This document shows, in pieces, positions 1-6,559 of a stretch of DNA of 7,283 nucleotides. The notes beneath the pieces are model-generated. The model did not search any database. It was given only the letters and a program-made list of their open reading frames with translations, and was not told where the DNA came from. Within the stretch, counting starts at the first letter, position 1. The number at the start of each line of letters is the position of its first letter. The translations under genes and the position numbers were made by a program. Source of the DNA: JAGOBX01 sp036733285 (GTDB lineage: Bacteria; JAGOBX01); NCBI GenBank assembly GCA_036733285.1, contig DAINAU010000197.1, positions 1 through 7,283 on the forward strand, given 5' to 3'.

Positions 1-420
1 TCCAATCAATTTCCCGTTTCCGTCATAAACAAAATCGTATTCTTCCCGCCAGACCGCATTTTTTGACACAGGATCTATTTTCTCAACAATACTTTCAGTT
101 ATCGCCGTAGCGTCCGCCGGTATCCCCCCGCGTATGAATGTAGTCGAATCTGCCAATGTTATAGCGTAAAATGTATCGCCGTAATTGATTGAAGGATTTC
201 CTTTATCTGACAAAATTGTTATTGGAAGCGTATAAATCTTTTTTCCTTCTTTATTGATAACATATAAATCAAAAAAATTTTTATTGTTATTTTCATTAAC
301 CGTCCTGCCGAGTATAACGGTTTTATTGGATGTTGAAGTATCCATATTCATATCCGCAAAAATTTTTTGATTTAACAAACCCGCTGAAATTAAAAGTAAT
401 ACGATAATTATTTTTTTCAT
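1..420 (-). CDS. Exported protein with signal peptide, partial (N-terminal 140 residues)
   Basis: The frame starts with ATG at 420 and stays open to the left edge, so only the N-terminal 140 residues are visible. The first 22 residues look like a Sec signal peptide: a charged MKK start, a hydrophobic core (IIIVLLLISAGLL), and a polar end with a likely cleavage site after KIFA. No lipobox cysteine is seen. The mature part is Asn/Thr-rich and looks beta-rich, with pieces such as TSTSNKTVILGRTVNE, DLYVINKEGKKIYTLP and YDFVYDGNGKLIG. Its ATG overlaps the TGA of the adaptor-like gene upstream (ATGA). A GGAG inside that gene's last codons, about 10 bases before the ATG, can serve as ribosome-binding site. 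I do not recognise a family. It could be a surface or periplasmic protein made during infection, a host-derived cargo gene, or a virion protein with a signal-like start. The reading frame is secure but the function is unknown. Confidence 0.8.
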   Translation of the reverse strand, partial: MKKIIIVLLLISAGLLNQKIFADMNMDTSTSNKTVILGRTVNENNNKNFFDLYVINKEGKKIYTLPITILSDKGNPSINYGDTFYAITLADSTTFIRGGIPADATAITESIVEKIDPVSKNAVWREEYDFVYDGNGKLIG

Positions 421-1043
421 TCTCCATCATCTCCAAAAAACGAATTAAAATCATTATAATTTTCTGTAAATTCATTATCGTTGGATTTTAATGTTTTAAT
501 TAAATTGTTATATGCAGATTCATAATCTATCATTAAAATCTTTTCGATTTCTCTATCTTCAATATGAAGATATTTCAATACATTCCATTCAAACAATAAT
601 TCCGCGCATGCCGGTATATCTATTTCAAAATCAGCAGCTTCTACCGGTATTTCAGCGGGTTTATATATATATTCAAATTTAACTGTAACCTGATTTTTAA
701 TATTGTAAAAACTAATATCGGGATATTTAATTTCATAAAATTGATTTTTATTTTTATATTTTAAATCGCCCGTAATCTTTTTGATTTCGCAAATCATTTC
801 ATTTTCAATATATTCTACTCTGCCATTGCCGAAATAATCTTCCGGTAATTTAAAACTTTGATTAAAAACATTCGATAATGAATATTCGGCGTATTTTCTA
901 TAATATTCTTCGGAATAATTTATAATAAATCCCTGCAATATCAATAAACCGAAATTTGCGTTTACAATAATGTCTTTTTCTTCAAATCCATCGTCGAATT
1001 TTGTCAGAATTTCTATAAGAGTTTTTAATTTGCTTAGTTTCAT
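417..1043 (-). CDS. Probable head-tail adaptor (connector) protein
   Basis: This 208-residue protein begins with an ATG overlapping the TGA of the gene upstream. The N-terminal half is mixed and aromatic-rich. Residues 105-130 form strand-like segments (NQVTVKFEYIYKPAEIP). Then come a D-I-P motif and a long helix (about 141-160, IPACAELLFEWNVLKYL), an acidic turn, a second helix with a Tyr-x(3)-Tyr spacing (DYESAYNNLIK), and a Ser/Asn/Asp-rich tail. A beta segment, then an IP-initiated helix, then a second helix containing Y-x(3)-Y resembles connector proteins of podoviruses, such as P22 gp4-like and T7 gp11-like adaptors. These bind below the portal and join the tail to the packaged head. 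Position supports this, as it lies a few small genes after the coat gene in the same operon. The assignment rests on pattern and context, not on a conserved catalytic motif. Another head-completion role is possible. Confidence 0.5.
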   Translation of the reverse strand: MKLSKLKTLIEILTKFDDGFEEKDIIVNANFGLLILQGFIINYSEEYYRKYAEYSLSNVFNQSFKLPEDYFGNGRVEYIENEMICEIKKITGDLKYKNKNQFYEIKYPDISFYNIKNQVTVKFEYIYKPAEIPVEAADFEIDIPACAELLFEWNVLKYLHIEDREIEKILMIDYESAYNNLIKTLKSNDNEFTENYNDFNSFFGDDGE

Positions 1044-1360
1044 ATTAAATCCCTAAAACTCCTGTTTTTCTTGTTAGCATCTATGTCGTTGGTTTCAGGT
1101 TTATTTTCTTCGTTATCTGTGGATGATTCCTTTTTTCCCGCAGTCCGTTCTATCAGTTTAATTTCCGTTATTTCAAGCGATTGTAAATTTTTCTCGCCTG
1201 TTTTATCAACCTTCACGCATTTTGCTTTTATTTCTAATTTTACAATATCGTCAGTTTGAACTTCCGGTATAAAATTTTTTCCGGCTAAACTTAACTCCGG
1301 TTTTCTCGGATCGTCGTATTTATACATCGACGCCGCTACTGTTTTAAAACTTTTTTTCAT
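1040..1360 (-). CDS. Small hypothetical structural-operon protein with acidic, disordered tail
   Basis: This 106-residue protein starts at an ATG preceded by AGGTGA, with AGG six bases before the start. Residues 1-35 are mixed and basic. Residues 36-72 alternate hydrophobic and polar residues (DDIVKLEIKAKCVKV, then LQSLEITEIKLIE), which suggests a small beta-sheet or OB-like core. From about residue 73 the sequence is Lys/Glu/Asp/Asn/Thr-rich and probably unstructured, ending in a basic SFRDLI motif. It starts 8 bases after the TAG of the 138-residue gene, and its TGA overlaps the ATG of the adaptor-like gene, so the three are probably translated together. I do not recognise a family. Position suggests a minor head protein, a capsid-decorating protein or an assembly helper, but nothing in the sequence decides between these. 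Confidence 0.75.
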   Translation of the reverse strand: MKKSFKTVAASMYKYDDPRKPELSLAGKNFIPEVQTDDIVKLEIKAKCVKVDKTGEKNLQSLEITEIKLIERTAGKKESSTDNEENKPETNDIDANKKNRSFRDLI

Positions 1361-1367
1361 AATTCAC

Positions 1368-1784
1368 CTATGCTATAAAACTAAATTTCTTAACGCCCGC
1401 AAGTCTGTCTTTGCGTTCGTTAACCGCGTCAAAAATATTATTCTGCCGTTTAATTCTTTTTAATTTTCTTAACGCTTTATTTTTTTGACTAATTTGTTTT
1501 ACAAAATTTACGGAACCGATATTTCTATTCATATATTCGCTTTTCTTAATCAATAAAAGCGCGTCTTGCGTTAATCCCGTTAATCCCAAACTTTGTATTG
1601 TTACCGGAGTTTCAATTGTGTAATGTATGCAGATTAATTTTCCATCAATCAGAATATTGCCGGTATTTTCCGGAAAACTTCTGTTTTCGCAAATCTGCCA
1701 CTCCTGATACTCATTATCAAATACTAAATATAAATTCGGATTTATTTCTTTAAGCGATTCTTCAAATGAATAAGGCAACATCAT
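1368..1784 (-). CDS. Hypothetical protein after the coat gene, basic C-terminal tail
   Basis: This 138-residue protein begins MM-LPYSFEESL. The two tandem ATG codons (1784 and 1781) both lie within range of a strong AGGAGA at 1791-1796, so either could be used. The N-terminal half has strand-like stretches: NLYLVFDNEYQEWQI (residues 17-31), then NILIDGKLICIHYTIETP (43-60). This looks like a small beta domain. From residue 95 to about 133 the protein is highly basic (KNKALRKLKRIKRQ, then NERKDRLAGVKK) and probably helical, and could bind nucleic acid or a negatively charged capsid surface. It is the first gene after the coat gene and sits behind a hairpin. It has no family I can name. A head-completion, DNA-contacting or decoration role is conceivable. 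It ends in TAG, seven bases before the next start. Confidence 0.75.
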   Translation of the reverse strand: MMLPYSFEESLKEINPNLYLVFDNEYQEWQICENRSFPENTGNILIDGKLICIHYTIETPVTIQSLGLTGLTQDALLLIKKSEYMNRNIGSVNFVKQISQKNKALRKLKRIKRQNNIFDAVNERKDRLAGVKKFSFIA

Positions 1785-1790
1785 AAATAA

Positions 1791-1796
1791 TCTCCT
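1791..1796 (-). promoter_or_regulatory. Ribosome-binding site of the 138-residue gene
   Basis: On the minus strand the site reads AGGAGA, six bases before ATG 1784 and nine before ATG 1781. It is a near-consensus Shine-Dalgarno site placed after the hairpin at 1809-1843. This lets the gene be translated independently of the coat gene. Confidence 0.7.
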
Positions 1797-1808
1797 GTAA
1801 TTGGAAAA

Positions 1809-1843
1809 TGTCTGATAATTAGCCGTAAACTAATTATCAGACA
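1809..1843 (-). terminator. 14-bp perfect hairpin after the coat gene; leaky terminator or RNA-stabilising stem
   Basis: The arms TGTCTGATAATTAG (1809-1822) and CTAATTATCAGACA (1830-1843) are exact reverse complements around a 7-base loop. In the transcribed direction the stem is followed at once by UUUUCC. The site lies 20 bases after the coat stop codon and before the ribosome-binding site of the next gene. The stem is AT-rich and the U-tract short, so full termination is unlikely. Partial termination, protection of the coat mRNA from 3' decay, or an RNA-processing site would all lower the downstream minor genes relative to coat. The inverted repeat is seen directly; its role is inferred. 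Confidence 0.55.
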
Positions 1844-1863
1844 AAATCCTGAATTAATTTTAA

Positions 1864-3276
1864 TTACGCAAGTTTATCGTTTAAACTTCCGTATAAGAAA
1901 CCCGCTTTGCGTTTACGCGTGCCGGTATTTGCGCGTCCGGTTATAGTCGCCTGAACCGCGTCTTCGCCGAGAATTTGCAAATTATGCCATACCATATTCG
2001 CGCCTGTTTCGTCGTTTGTCATATTGAAAATATTTTTACGGGCCGTTTTCAATATCGTCTTATCAAACGGAACGCCTTGAATTGTATTCATTGGCGCGTT
2101 ATCGTCTTCAACAAATCCGATTGTCTGTCCGTTGGCATTGTAAGTTACAACGGACCAGCCGCCTTCGATTTCTTTTTCGTATGTTTTATGTTCGTTCTGA
2201 CGAAGGATTTCAGCTACTTTAATTAAAAGTTCGCCGGGTAATATACAAAGGAATTTCCGGAGATTTGCGCCGTTGATTTTTGCCTGACGAATTTTTTTCA
2301 TAAAAACATATTCGTTGAATTCGCGCATACTGGTCGGTCTGTCGTCAATACCGTTCCAATATCTGTTAGCATCAGCGTCGATTTCCTGAATATGCGGCTG
2401 TTTCATTATATCCAGCCCGAAAGGTTTAAGATTGCCTTTTCCATACAATGCAGGGAAACCGTAAAATTCCGCGCTTAATATTTTATTGCTTACAACTTCG
2501 ATATTGTTATAAATAGTTATAAAATATCTTGCGTCAGCATCGGAACAATCTACCGCTGCGCTGAATTCGATTGTATTGTTTTCAACCGAAATATCAACGA
2601 CTTCAACATATCCCAAAGAACCAGGCGTTACATTGGTAAATACGCCCGCTTTTAATTTGAGAATTTGAACTCGCGACGTATCGTCAAGATGATTCAACGG
2701 GATCCCGTTCATATAATGCGCCGGATTAGTTGCGGACGGTGAACCGCTGTTTGCGGATAAATCAAGCATTGCGCAGTTTCCGATTACCGTCTGAACTGCG
2801 TTATTAACATCAGATAAGATTTCATACAGCAAACCGCTGCCGTCGCGCTGCATTACGCGGTTTAAATATTCGAATGCGTCGCCGAGTCCCAAATCAAGTT
2901 CGCTTGCCACCACATCGCGCAAAGCGTTTTTCCCGGCTTCTCCGCCCTGACCTTTTGCCGCTGATATTGCGGCATTGCGAAGCGTAACATTTAAATACGC
3001 GTTGGTAATGTAAATACCGGTTTCATCGTATTTCTGCCCATCGCCTGTAGGCGGCAGTTTACGCACATTTTGAGACATATCCTCTCGTCTCATTCCGAAA
3101 TTTGTGTTGCGCCCAGTATGCAGCTTTATCGTAGTTTTCTTGCCGCCCGAATCGATTACGGCCGCTTCTTTCTGCATTAAAGCAATCGCTTTTCCGCTTT
3201 CGCTTAACTGGTCTTCAATTACTCCGTCGATTTTCTCAAGAATAATTGGTTGTAATTCACCAAAAAGTTCATCCAT
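1864..3276 (-). CDS. Major capsid (coat) protein, HK97-fold type
   Basis: This 470-residue protein is expected to form the icosahedral shell. I chose ATG 3276, which follows GGAGGT by seven bases. A longer reading that starts at TTG 3291 uses that same site as codons. Layout: an N-terminal helix (MDELFGELQPIILEKI, then EDQLSESGKAIALMQKEAA, residues 1-40). Next an extended loop (45-90, KTTIKLHTGRNTNFGMRR) resembles the E-loop region. A long helix (about 114-140, ALRDVVASELDLGLGDAFEYL) is followed by NRVMQRDGSGLL, a pattern common in HK97-fold coat proteins. Residues about 195-260 are strand-rich and look like an inserted beta domain. After that come helical and strand segments and a basic GTRKRKAGFLYG near the end. 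Order after portal and scaffold, size and the strong ribosome-binding site support the call. No protease gene or pro-region is evident. The identification is from context and pattern, since the subfamily is not recognisable by eye. Confidence 0.85.
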   Translation of the reverse strand: MDELFGELQPIILEKIDGVIEDQLSESGKAIALMQKEAAVIDSGGKKTTIKLHTGRNTNFGMRREDMSQNVRKLPPTGDGQKYDETGIYITNAYLNVTLRNAAISAAKGQGGEAGKNALRDVVASELDLGLGDAFEYLNRVMQRDGSGLLYEILSDVNNAVQTVIGNCAMLDLSANSGSPSATNPAHYMNGIPLNHLDDTSRVQILKLKAGVFTNVTPGSLGYVEVVDISVENNTIEFSAAVDCSDADARYFITIYNNIEVVSNKILSAEFYGFPALYGKGNLKPFGLDIMKQPHIQEIDADANRYWNGIDDRPTSMREFNEYVFMKKIRQAKINGANLRKFLCILPGELLIKVAEILRQNEHKTYEKEIEGGWSVVTYNANGQTIGFVEDDNAPMNTIQGVPFDKTILKTARKNIFNMTNDETGANMVWHNLQILGEDAVQATITGRANTGTRKRKAGFLYGSLNDKLA

Positions 3277-3283
3277 TTTAATA

Positions 3284-3289
3284 ACCTCC
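3284..3289 (-). promoter_or_regulatory. Strong ribosome-binding site of the coat gene
   Basis: On the minus strand the site reads GGAGGT, seven bases before ATG 3276. It is the closest match to the Shine-Dalgarno consensus in the window, as expected for the most abundant virion protein. It fixes the start at 3276, because the upstream TTG at 3291 overlaps the site itself. Confidence 0.85.
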
Positions 3290-3307
3290 AAATTAAATAT
3301 TTTATTA

Positions 3308-3323
3308 TCAAACTAAAGTTTGA
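3308..3323 (-). other. Small inverted repeat between scaffold and coat genes
   Basis: TCAAAC (3308-3313) and GTTTGA (3318-3323) are exact reverse complements around a 4-base loop. The repeat lies in the 52-base gap between the scaffold stop and the coat start, upstream of the coat ribosome-binding site. With only six pairs it is weak alone. It is noted because the gaps on either side (portal-scaffold, coat-next gene) also hold inverted repeats. There is no U-tract typical of a terminator. Confidence 0.35.
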
Positions 3324-3328
3324 ATTTA

Positions 3329-4420
3329 TTATTTATTACTTCCGAATATCGACATAAAATTCCGTTTCCCTTTTTTTTCCTGCGATTGAGGAATACTTGA
3401 CGCATTATTGGCCGCGGCAGAATGCGGCGGTTGTTTTTCCGCTTCAATTCTTTTTCGCTCAAGTTCGGATTTCATTATCGACTCTCTTTGTTCCGCAGAT
3501 AATATTTTATCTATATTGCCGGTTCTTATGTATTTTATAATCGCAATATCTTTTCCGGTAAGCTGCGTAGATAAAATCGCATCTATATCTTTTTCAGTCC
3601 AATCTTCATTGAATGCAGTTTTAATTTCTTTTATAGCTTCGCTAACAGCGTTTTTTCTTATTTCTTCCCGTCGCTTATTTTCAGCCGCTTCTTTTGCCAA
3701 TGCTTCCTGATTATCCGGCTTCGTCGGTTCAACTGCCGGCGCAGACGCGGGCGGAGCGGCAGGCGGCGTTTGCGGTTTATTAGCGTTCATTTTTTGATTG
3801 ATTTCAAAATTTATTTTCCAATCGTTATACCGCTTTACCTTCTCAAACTCTTCCGCCCTTATCCATTGCTCTACGGTTTTATCGTCCGCTTTTGAAAATT
3901 CTATCAATTCGGGATTTTTTATAAAATCCATTACTTGACTTAATTGCGTTGATAATTGTAAAATTTCCTGATCTTTCCGGTTTTGTTCAGTTTGCGTATT
4001 TGCCGGAGGCGCGGATTTTAACGCCGCCAATTCCGTTTGAATTGCGGAAAATTGCGTTGCAAGCGTTTCATAATCTTCAAGCAACGGTTTATTGGTTTTG
4101 GGGTTAATAACTTTTGAAATATCAAAATTATTGGTTTCTGAACCGGACGCGGGAGGCGTTTGCGATGCAGAACCATTATTGTTTTTATCCGCCGCATTAT
4201 TTTCTTTTACTTCAGATGCGTTATTTTCCGAACCGTTTGATTGCGCCGCCGCCCCGGCTGCTTTATCCGGTTGAGCCGGTTCGCCAGATACGCCCGCCGC
4301 CGCGCCTGAATCTGCGGAAGCTGAATTTGTTTGACTCGAAGCCGCCGCCGGTTCGCCGCCGGATTTCATATTAAAATCAAGTCCGTTCCCATCTTTTACT
4401 CCAAAATCCAAAGTCTTCAT
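3329..4420 (-). CDS. Probable capsid scaffolding protein
   Basis: This 363-residue protein lies between portal and coat, the usual place of the scaffold that directs coat assembly in the prohead and then leaves. Residues 1-20 carry two LDF motifs (4-6, 14-16). Residues 21-98 are low-complexity (Ala, Ser, Asn, Gly, Glu, Pro) and probably disordered. Residues 112-212 are helical with heptad-like stretches (YETLATQFSAIQTELAALK; EILQLSTQLSQVMDFI). A Pro/Ala hinge covers 217-235. Residues 238-332 are charged helices (EEIRKNAVSEAIKEIKTAF; RESIMKSELERKRIEAEK). The C-terminus is basic (KKGKRNFMSIFGSNK). A long helical body with a basic C-terminal tip resembles P22-type scaffolds, whose basic C-terminal end binds coat. 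No protease motif is seen, so a scaffold-protease fusion is unlikely. The start follows GGGGAG by ten bases. Role is inferred from position and composition. Confidence 0.7.
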   Translation of the reverse strand: MKTLDFGVKDGNGLDFNMKSGGEPAAASSQTNSASADSGAAAGVSGEPAQPDKAAGAAAQSNGSENNASEVKENNAADKNNNGSASQTPPASGSETNNFDISKVINPKTNKPLLEDYETLATQFSAIQTELAALKSAPPANTQTEQNRKDQEILQLSTQLSQVMDFIKNPELIEFSKADDKTVEQWIRAEEFEKVKRYNDWKINFEINQKMNANKPQTPPAAPPASAPAVEPTKPDNQEALAKEAAENKRREEIRKNAVSEAIKEIKTAFNEDWTEKDIDAILSTQLTGKDIAIIKYIRTGNIDKILSAEQRESIMKSELERKRIEAEKQPPHSAAANNASSIPQSQEKKGKRNFMSIFGSNK

Positions 4421-4430
4421 AATTTCTTTT

Positions 4431-4436
4431 CTCCCC
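4431..4436 (-). promoter_or_regulatory. Ribosome-binding site of the scaffold gene
   Basis: On the minus strand the site reads GGGGAG, ten bases before ATG 4420. It sits directly at the base of the imperfect hairpin at 4437-4458, so folding there could change its accessibility. Confidence 0.55.
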
Positions 4437-4458
4437 GCGTTTATCAGTTGATTAACGC
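4437..4458 (-). other. Imperfect hairpin between portal and scaffold genes
   Basis: In the transcribed direction the arms are GCGTT-A-ATC and GAT-A-AACGC around loop AACT. This gives eight pairs with one A-A mismatch in the middle. The hairpin ends exactly where the scaffold ribosome-binding site begins. It lacks a U-tract, so it is more plausibly a structured leader or processing site than a terminator. The symmetry is seen directly; function is inferred. Confidence 0.4.
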
Positions 4459-4468
4459 ATTAAAATTT

Positions 4469-6559
4469 TTATACTGCTTCAGCCGGTTCGTCATTAACTT
4501 GTCTTGACGGCTGCGGCTGTAATAATTGCGGTTGTCTCATTGCCTGCAGAGACATAATTCCCTGCTCATGCATGGCAAGATGTTGTTTTAAATTTTCTTC
4601 GATATATATAGCCAATTGAATACTAATATTTTTTATGATAAATTCTTTTTTTAATTCCCATTCTTTTGAAGCAAGATATTCTTTATGAACTTTAAATTCA
4701 ATTTTATGCTCGTCGAATAAATCTACTTTTAATTTTGGAGGCGTAATGATATTTCCGTTTTTATCAAAGCATTCGCTCATTTTCCTGCATTCTTTCAACG
4801 CTTTGGATATTATCTTTTCCCGTTTCGCGTATCTATCTTCTATGCCGCCGAATTCAGTATCTGCAAGTAAATCGTCAAATTCGATTGTTTGCAGATATTG
4901 CGGAGCGAATCGGGCTAAATCTAAAAAGTATTGGCGTTTGCTTATAATATCAGCCGGCATCATTGAAAAAGGAGTTAATTTTATTTTCAGATTTAAAGAA
5001 TCTCTTAAATTTTTGAAATAATAAAAATCAAATTCCTCGCCTATCAAATCCGCAAGCCGTTCATCGCTATAATTTATTTTAACTGTTTTTATTCCAAGAT
5101 TTATTATTTGCGATATTTGATTCTCGCAATTTTTAACCTCGCGGCTTAAGTTTTGCTGGTTTTCCTGCGATAATTGGCTTAACGCTATTCCGGCAGTGAC
5201 ATTTGAAGGATTTCTTCCAGAATAAACATCGTATAATTGAAGTATATCCTGTATATCGCTTTTTACCTGTTTTAACTGCCAGTCAAGACTCGTTTCAGGA
5301 GTTCGCAAAGCCCCTTCAAAACGGGTATTATCCGCGCCGTTTTTGTTGGTTTTACTTTTTCTGCGTATGGTTATTCCTGGATAATCTTTCATTTGTTCTA
5401 CCGATATTTGAGTATCGCCTTCTACAAATGCAGTTAGGTTTCCGCTTGTTTTACGCGTGAATTTCATTTGCGTTTTTATATGACAATATTCGTTCTGCAA
5501 AGATCTTATTTCCGATACTATCGGCAATTTCCAGAATTTGCCGGGCGTTTTTTTCTGATACAGGTGTATAACAGGCAATTCGTAATCCGGCGTTGGATTA
5601 TCGCCTTCATAAACTACTATATTATTTACAAGAAAAACAAGTCTTCCTTTAGGATAGCTGATTGACGGTTTTTCATAATATTTATATAGCGTTGAGGTTG
5701 GCGTATTGCCGGGAAAATACGAATCGAATATCGATAAATCATTTATATTATAATTATAATAATTCGTGTTCTTTTCGCTTGTTTTTGAAATGCTTTTCTT
5801 TTCATATATTTTATTCCCGAACATATCTTTTATCGTTTCTTCAGGAACTTCGCGTATTAACAGAATTTCATTTAAATATTTAATGTCTTTTATCCCGGGC
5901 CTTGTATATACTTCAAACGGATTCCATCCGTCGATTACTAATTGCCCTTCCGCATCATTGACGGGTTTTAATTTATTGCCTTTTAATTTCAATGTTTCTT
6001 CTGTCGGCTGGAATAAATACTCTCCGGTTTCCGTATCATAATACGCCAATAATTTATTTTTTCCCGAATTCTTATCATAATAAACTTCTACAAAATAATT
6101 TCCCGCGTTATGAGTCCATACCCGCCATTCGCTGTGTTCGTCGTCTATTTCGCTAATGCATTTTATATATTTTACTACTTTCAAACATCCCCGCGCCGCT
6201 TGTTCGTTTTGAATGGTTCCTGAAAATTCCGGCTCGACTTCAAATGTTCCGCTTCGCGCTATCATTCTTGATATGCGGTTTTCTATGTTTGGACCGACTA
6301 TATTTACCCAAACTTCATATTTTTTGGTTTTTATTACTTGATTATATCTATTATCCAATAATACAGGATTACCGTAATAATGATTGAAATTCATTATCCA
6401 TTGCAACGTGTCTTGAAATTTCGCCTGTTTGGACGCTGAATATAAATCATTAATCTTTTTTACTATATCGCTTTGTTCCGGACTTTTTTCGGTATCTTGC
6501 GATTTGAAATTTTTTATCGGATCGTCTTTTTCTCTAAATTTAAAATCTAATCCTTTCAT
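4469..6559 (-). CDS. Portal protein, P22-like
   Basis: This 696-residue protein is close in length to the P22 portal (725). It should form the dodecameric ring at one capsid vertex through which DNA is packaged and ejected, and which seeds prohead assembly. Visible features: N-terminal LDF motif (4-6); helix 32-60; the NIVGPNIENRISRMIARSGTFEVEP block (86-110), typical of portals as a helix leading to x-P-x-F-E-V-x-P; TH-NAGNYFVEVYYD-x-x-SG (149-166) in the wing; PVIHLYQKKTPGKFWKLP, then SEIRSLQNEYCH (329-360), matching the portal segment before the long helix; SGRNPSNVTAGIALSQLSQE (447-466), the conserved Ser-Gly/Thr-Ala-Gly segment; and long helices to 490. Residues about 630-685 are helical and Gln/Met-rich, as in the P22 C-terminal barrel. 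The ATG overlaps the TGA of the 95-residue gene, with AAGGA upstream. Confidence 0.88.
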   Translation of the reverse strand: MKGLDFKFREKDDPIKNFKSQDTEKSPEQSDIVKKINDLYSASKQAKFQDTLQWIMNFNHYYGNPVLLDNRYNQVIKTKKYEVWVNIVGPNIENRISRMIARSGTFEVEPEFSGTIQNEQAARGCLKVVKYIKCISEIDDEHSEWRVWTHNAGNYFVEVYYDKNSGKNKLLAYYDTETGEYLFQPTEETLKLKGNKLKPVNDAEGQLVIDGWNPFEVYTRPGIKDIKYLNEILLIREVPEETIKDMFGNKIYEKKSISKTSEKNTNYYNYNINDLSIFDSYFPGNTPTSTLYKYYEKPSISYPKGRLVFLVNNIVVYEGDNPTPDYELPVIHLYQKKTPGKFWKLPIVSEIRSLQNEYCHIKTQMKFTRKTSGNLTAFVEGDTQISVEQMKDYPGITIRRKSKTNKNGADNTRFEGALRTPETSLDWQLKQVKSDIQDILQLYDVYSGRNPSNVTAGIALSQLSQENQQNLSREVKNCENQISQIINLGIKTVKINYSDERLADLIGEEFDFYYFKNLRDSLNLKIKLTPFSMMPADIISKRQYFLDLARFAPQYLQTIEFDDLLADTEFGGIEDRYAKREKIISKALKECRKMSECFDKNGNIITPPKLKVDLFDEHKIEFKVHKEYLASKEWELKKEFIIKNISIQLAIYIEENLKQHLAMHEQGIMSLQAMRQPQLLQPQPSRQVNDEPAEAV

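Noticed and set aside
1975..2226. Open plus-strand frame opposite the coat gene
   Set aside because: It is fully antisense to a well-supported gene, has no ribosome-binding site or neighbours in phase, and its composition (Cys/Phe-rich) is that of an antisense shadow. The same applies to the other plus-strand frames, for example 1071-1259, 3104-3316, 3408-3710, 4092-4374 and 4746-6041.
3281..3328. Possible promoter before the coat gene
   Set aside because: AT-rich TAATAAAAT resembles a -10 box, but no convincing -35 element lies at the right distance, and any AT-rich gap would give such a match.
4343..4362. GC-rich direct repeat CGCCGCCGG, twice, near the scaffold start
   Set aside because: It encodes Gly-Gly/Ala-Ala runs in the low-complexity region and is explained by codon composition.
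5743..5765. AT-only palindrome-like run within the portal gene
   Set aside because: It encodes an Asn/Tyr-rich loop (NYYNYNIND) in an uninterrupted frame; simple composition explains the symmetry.
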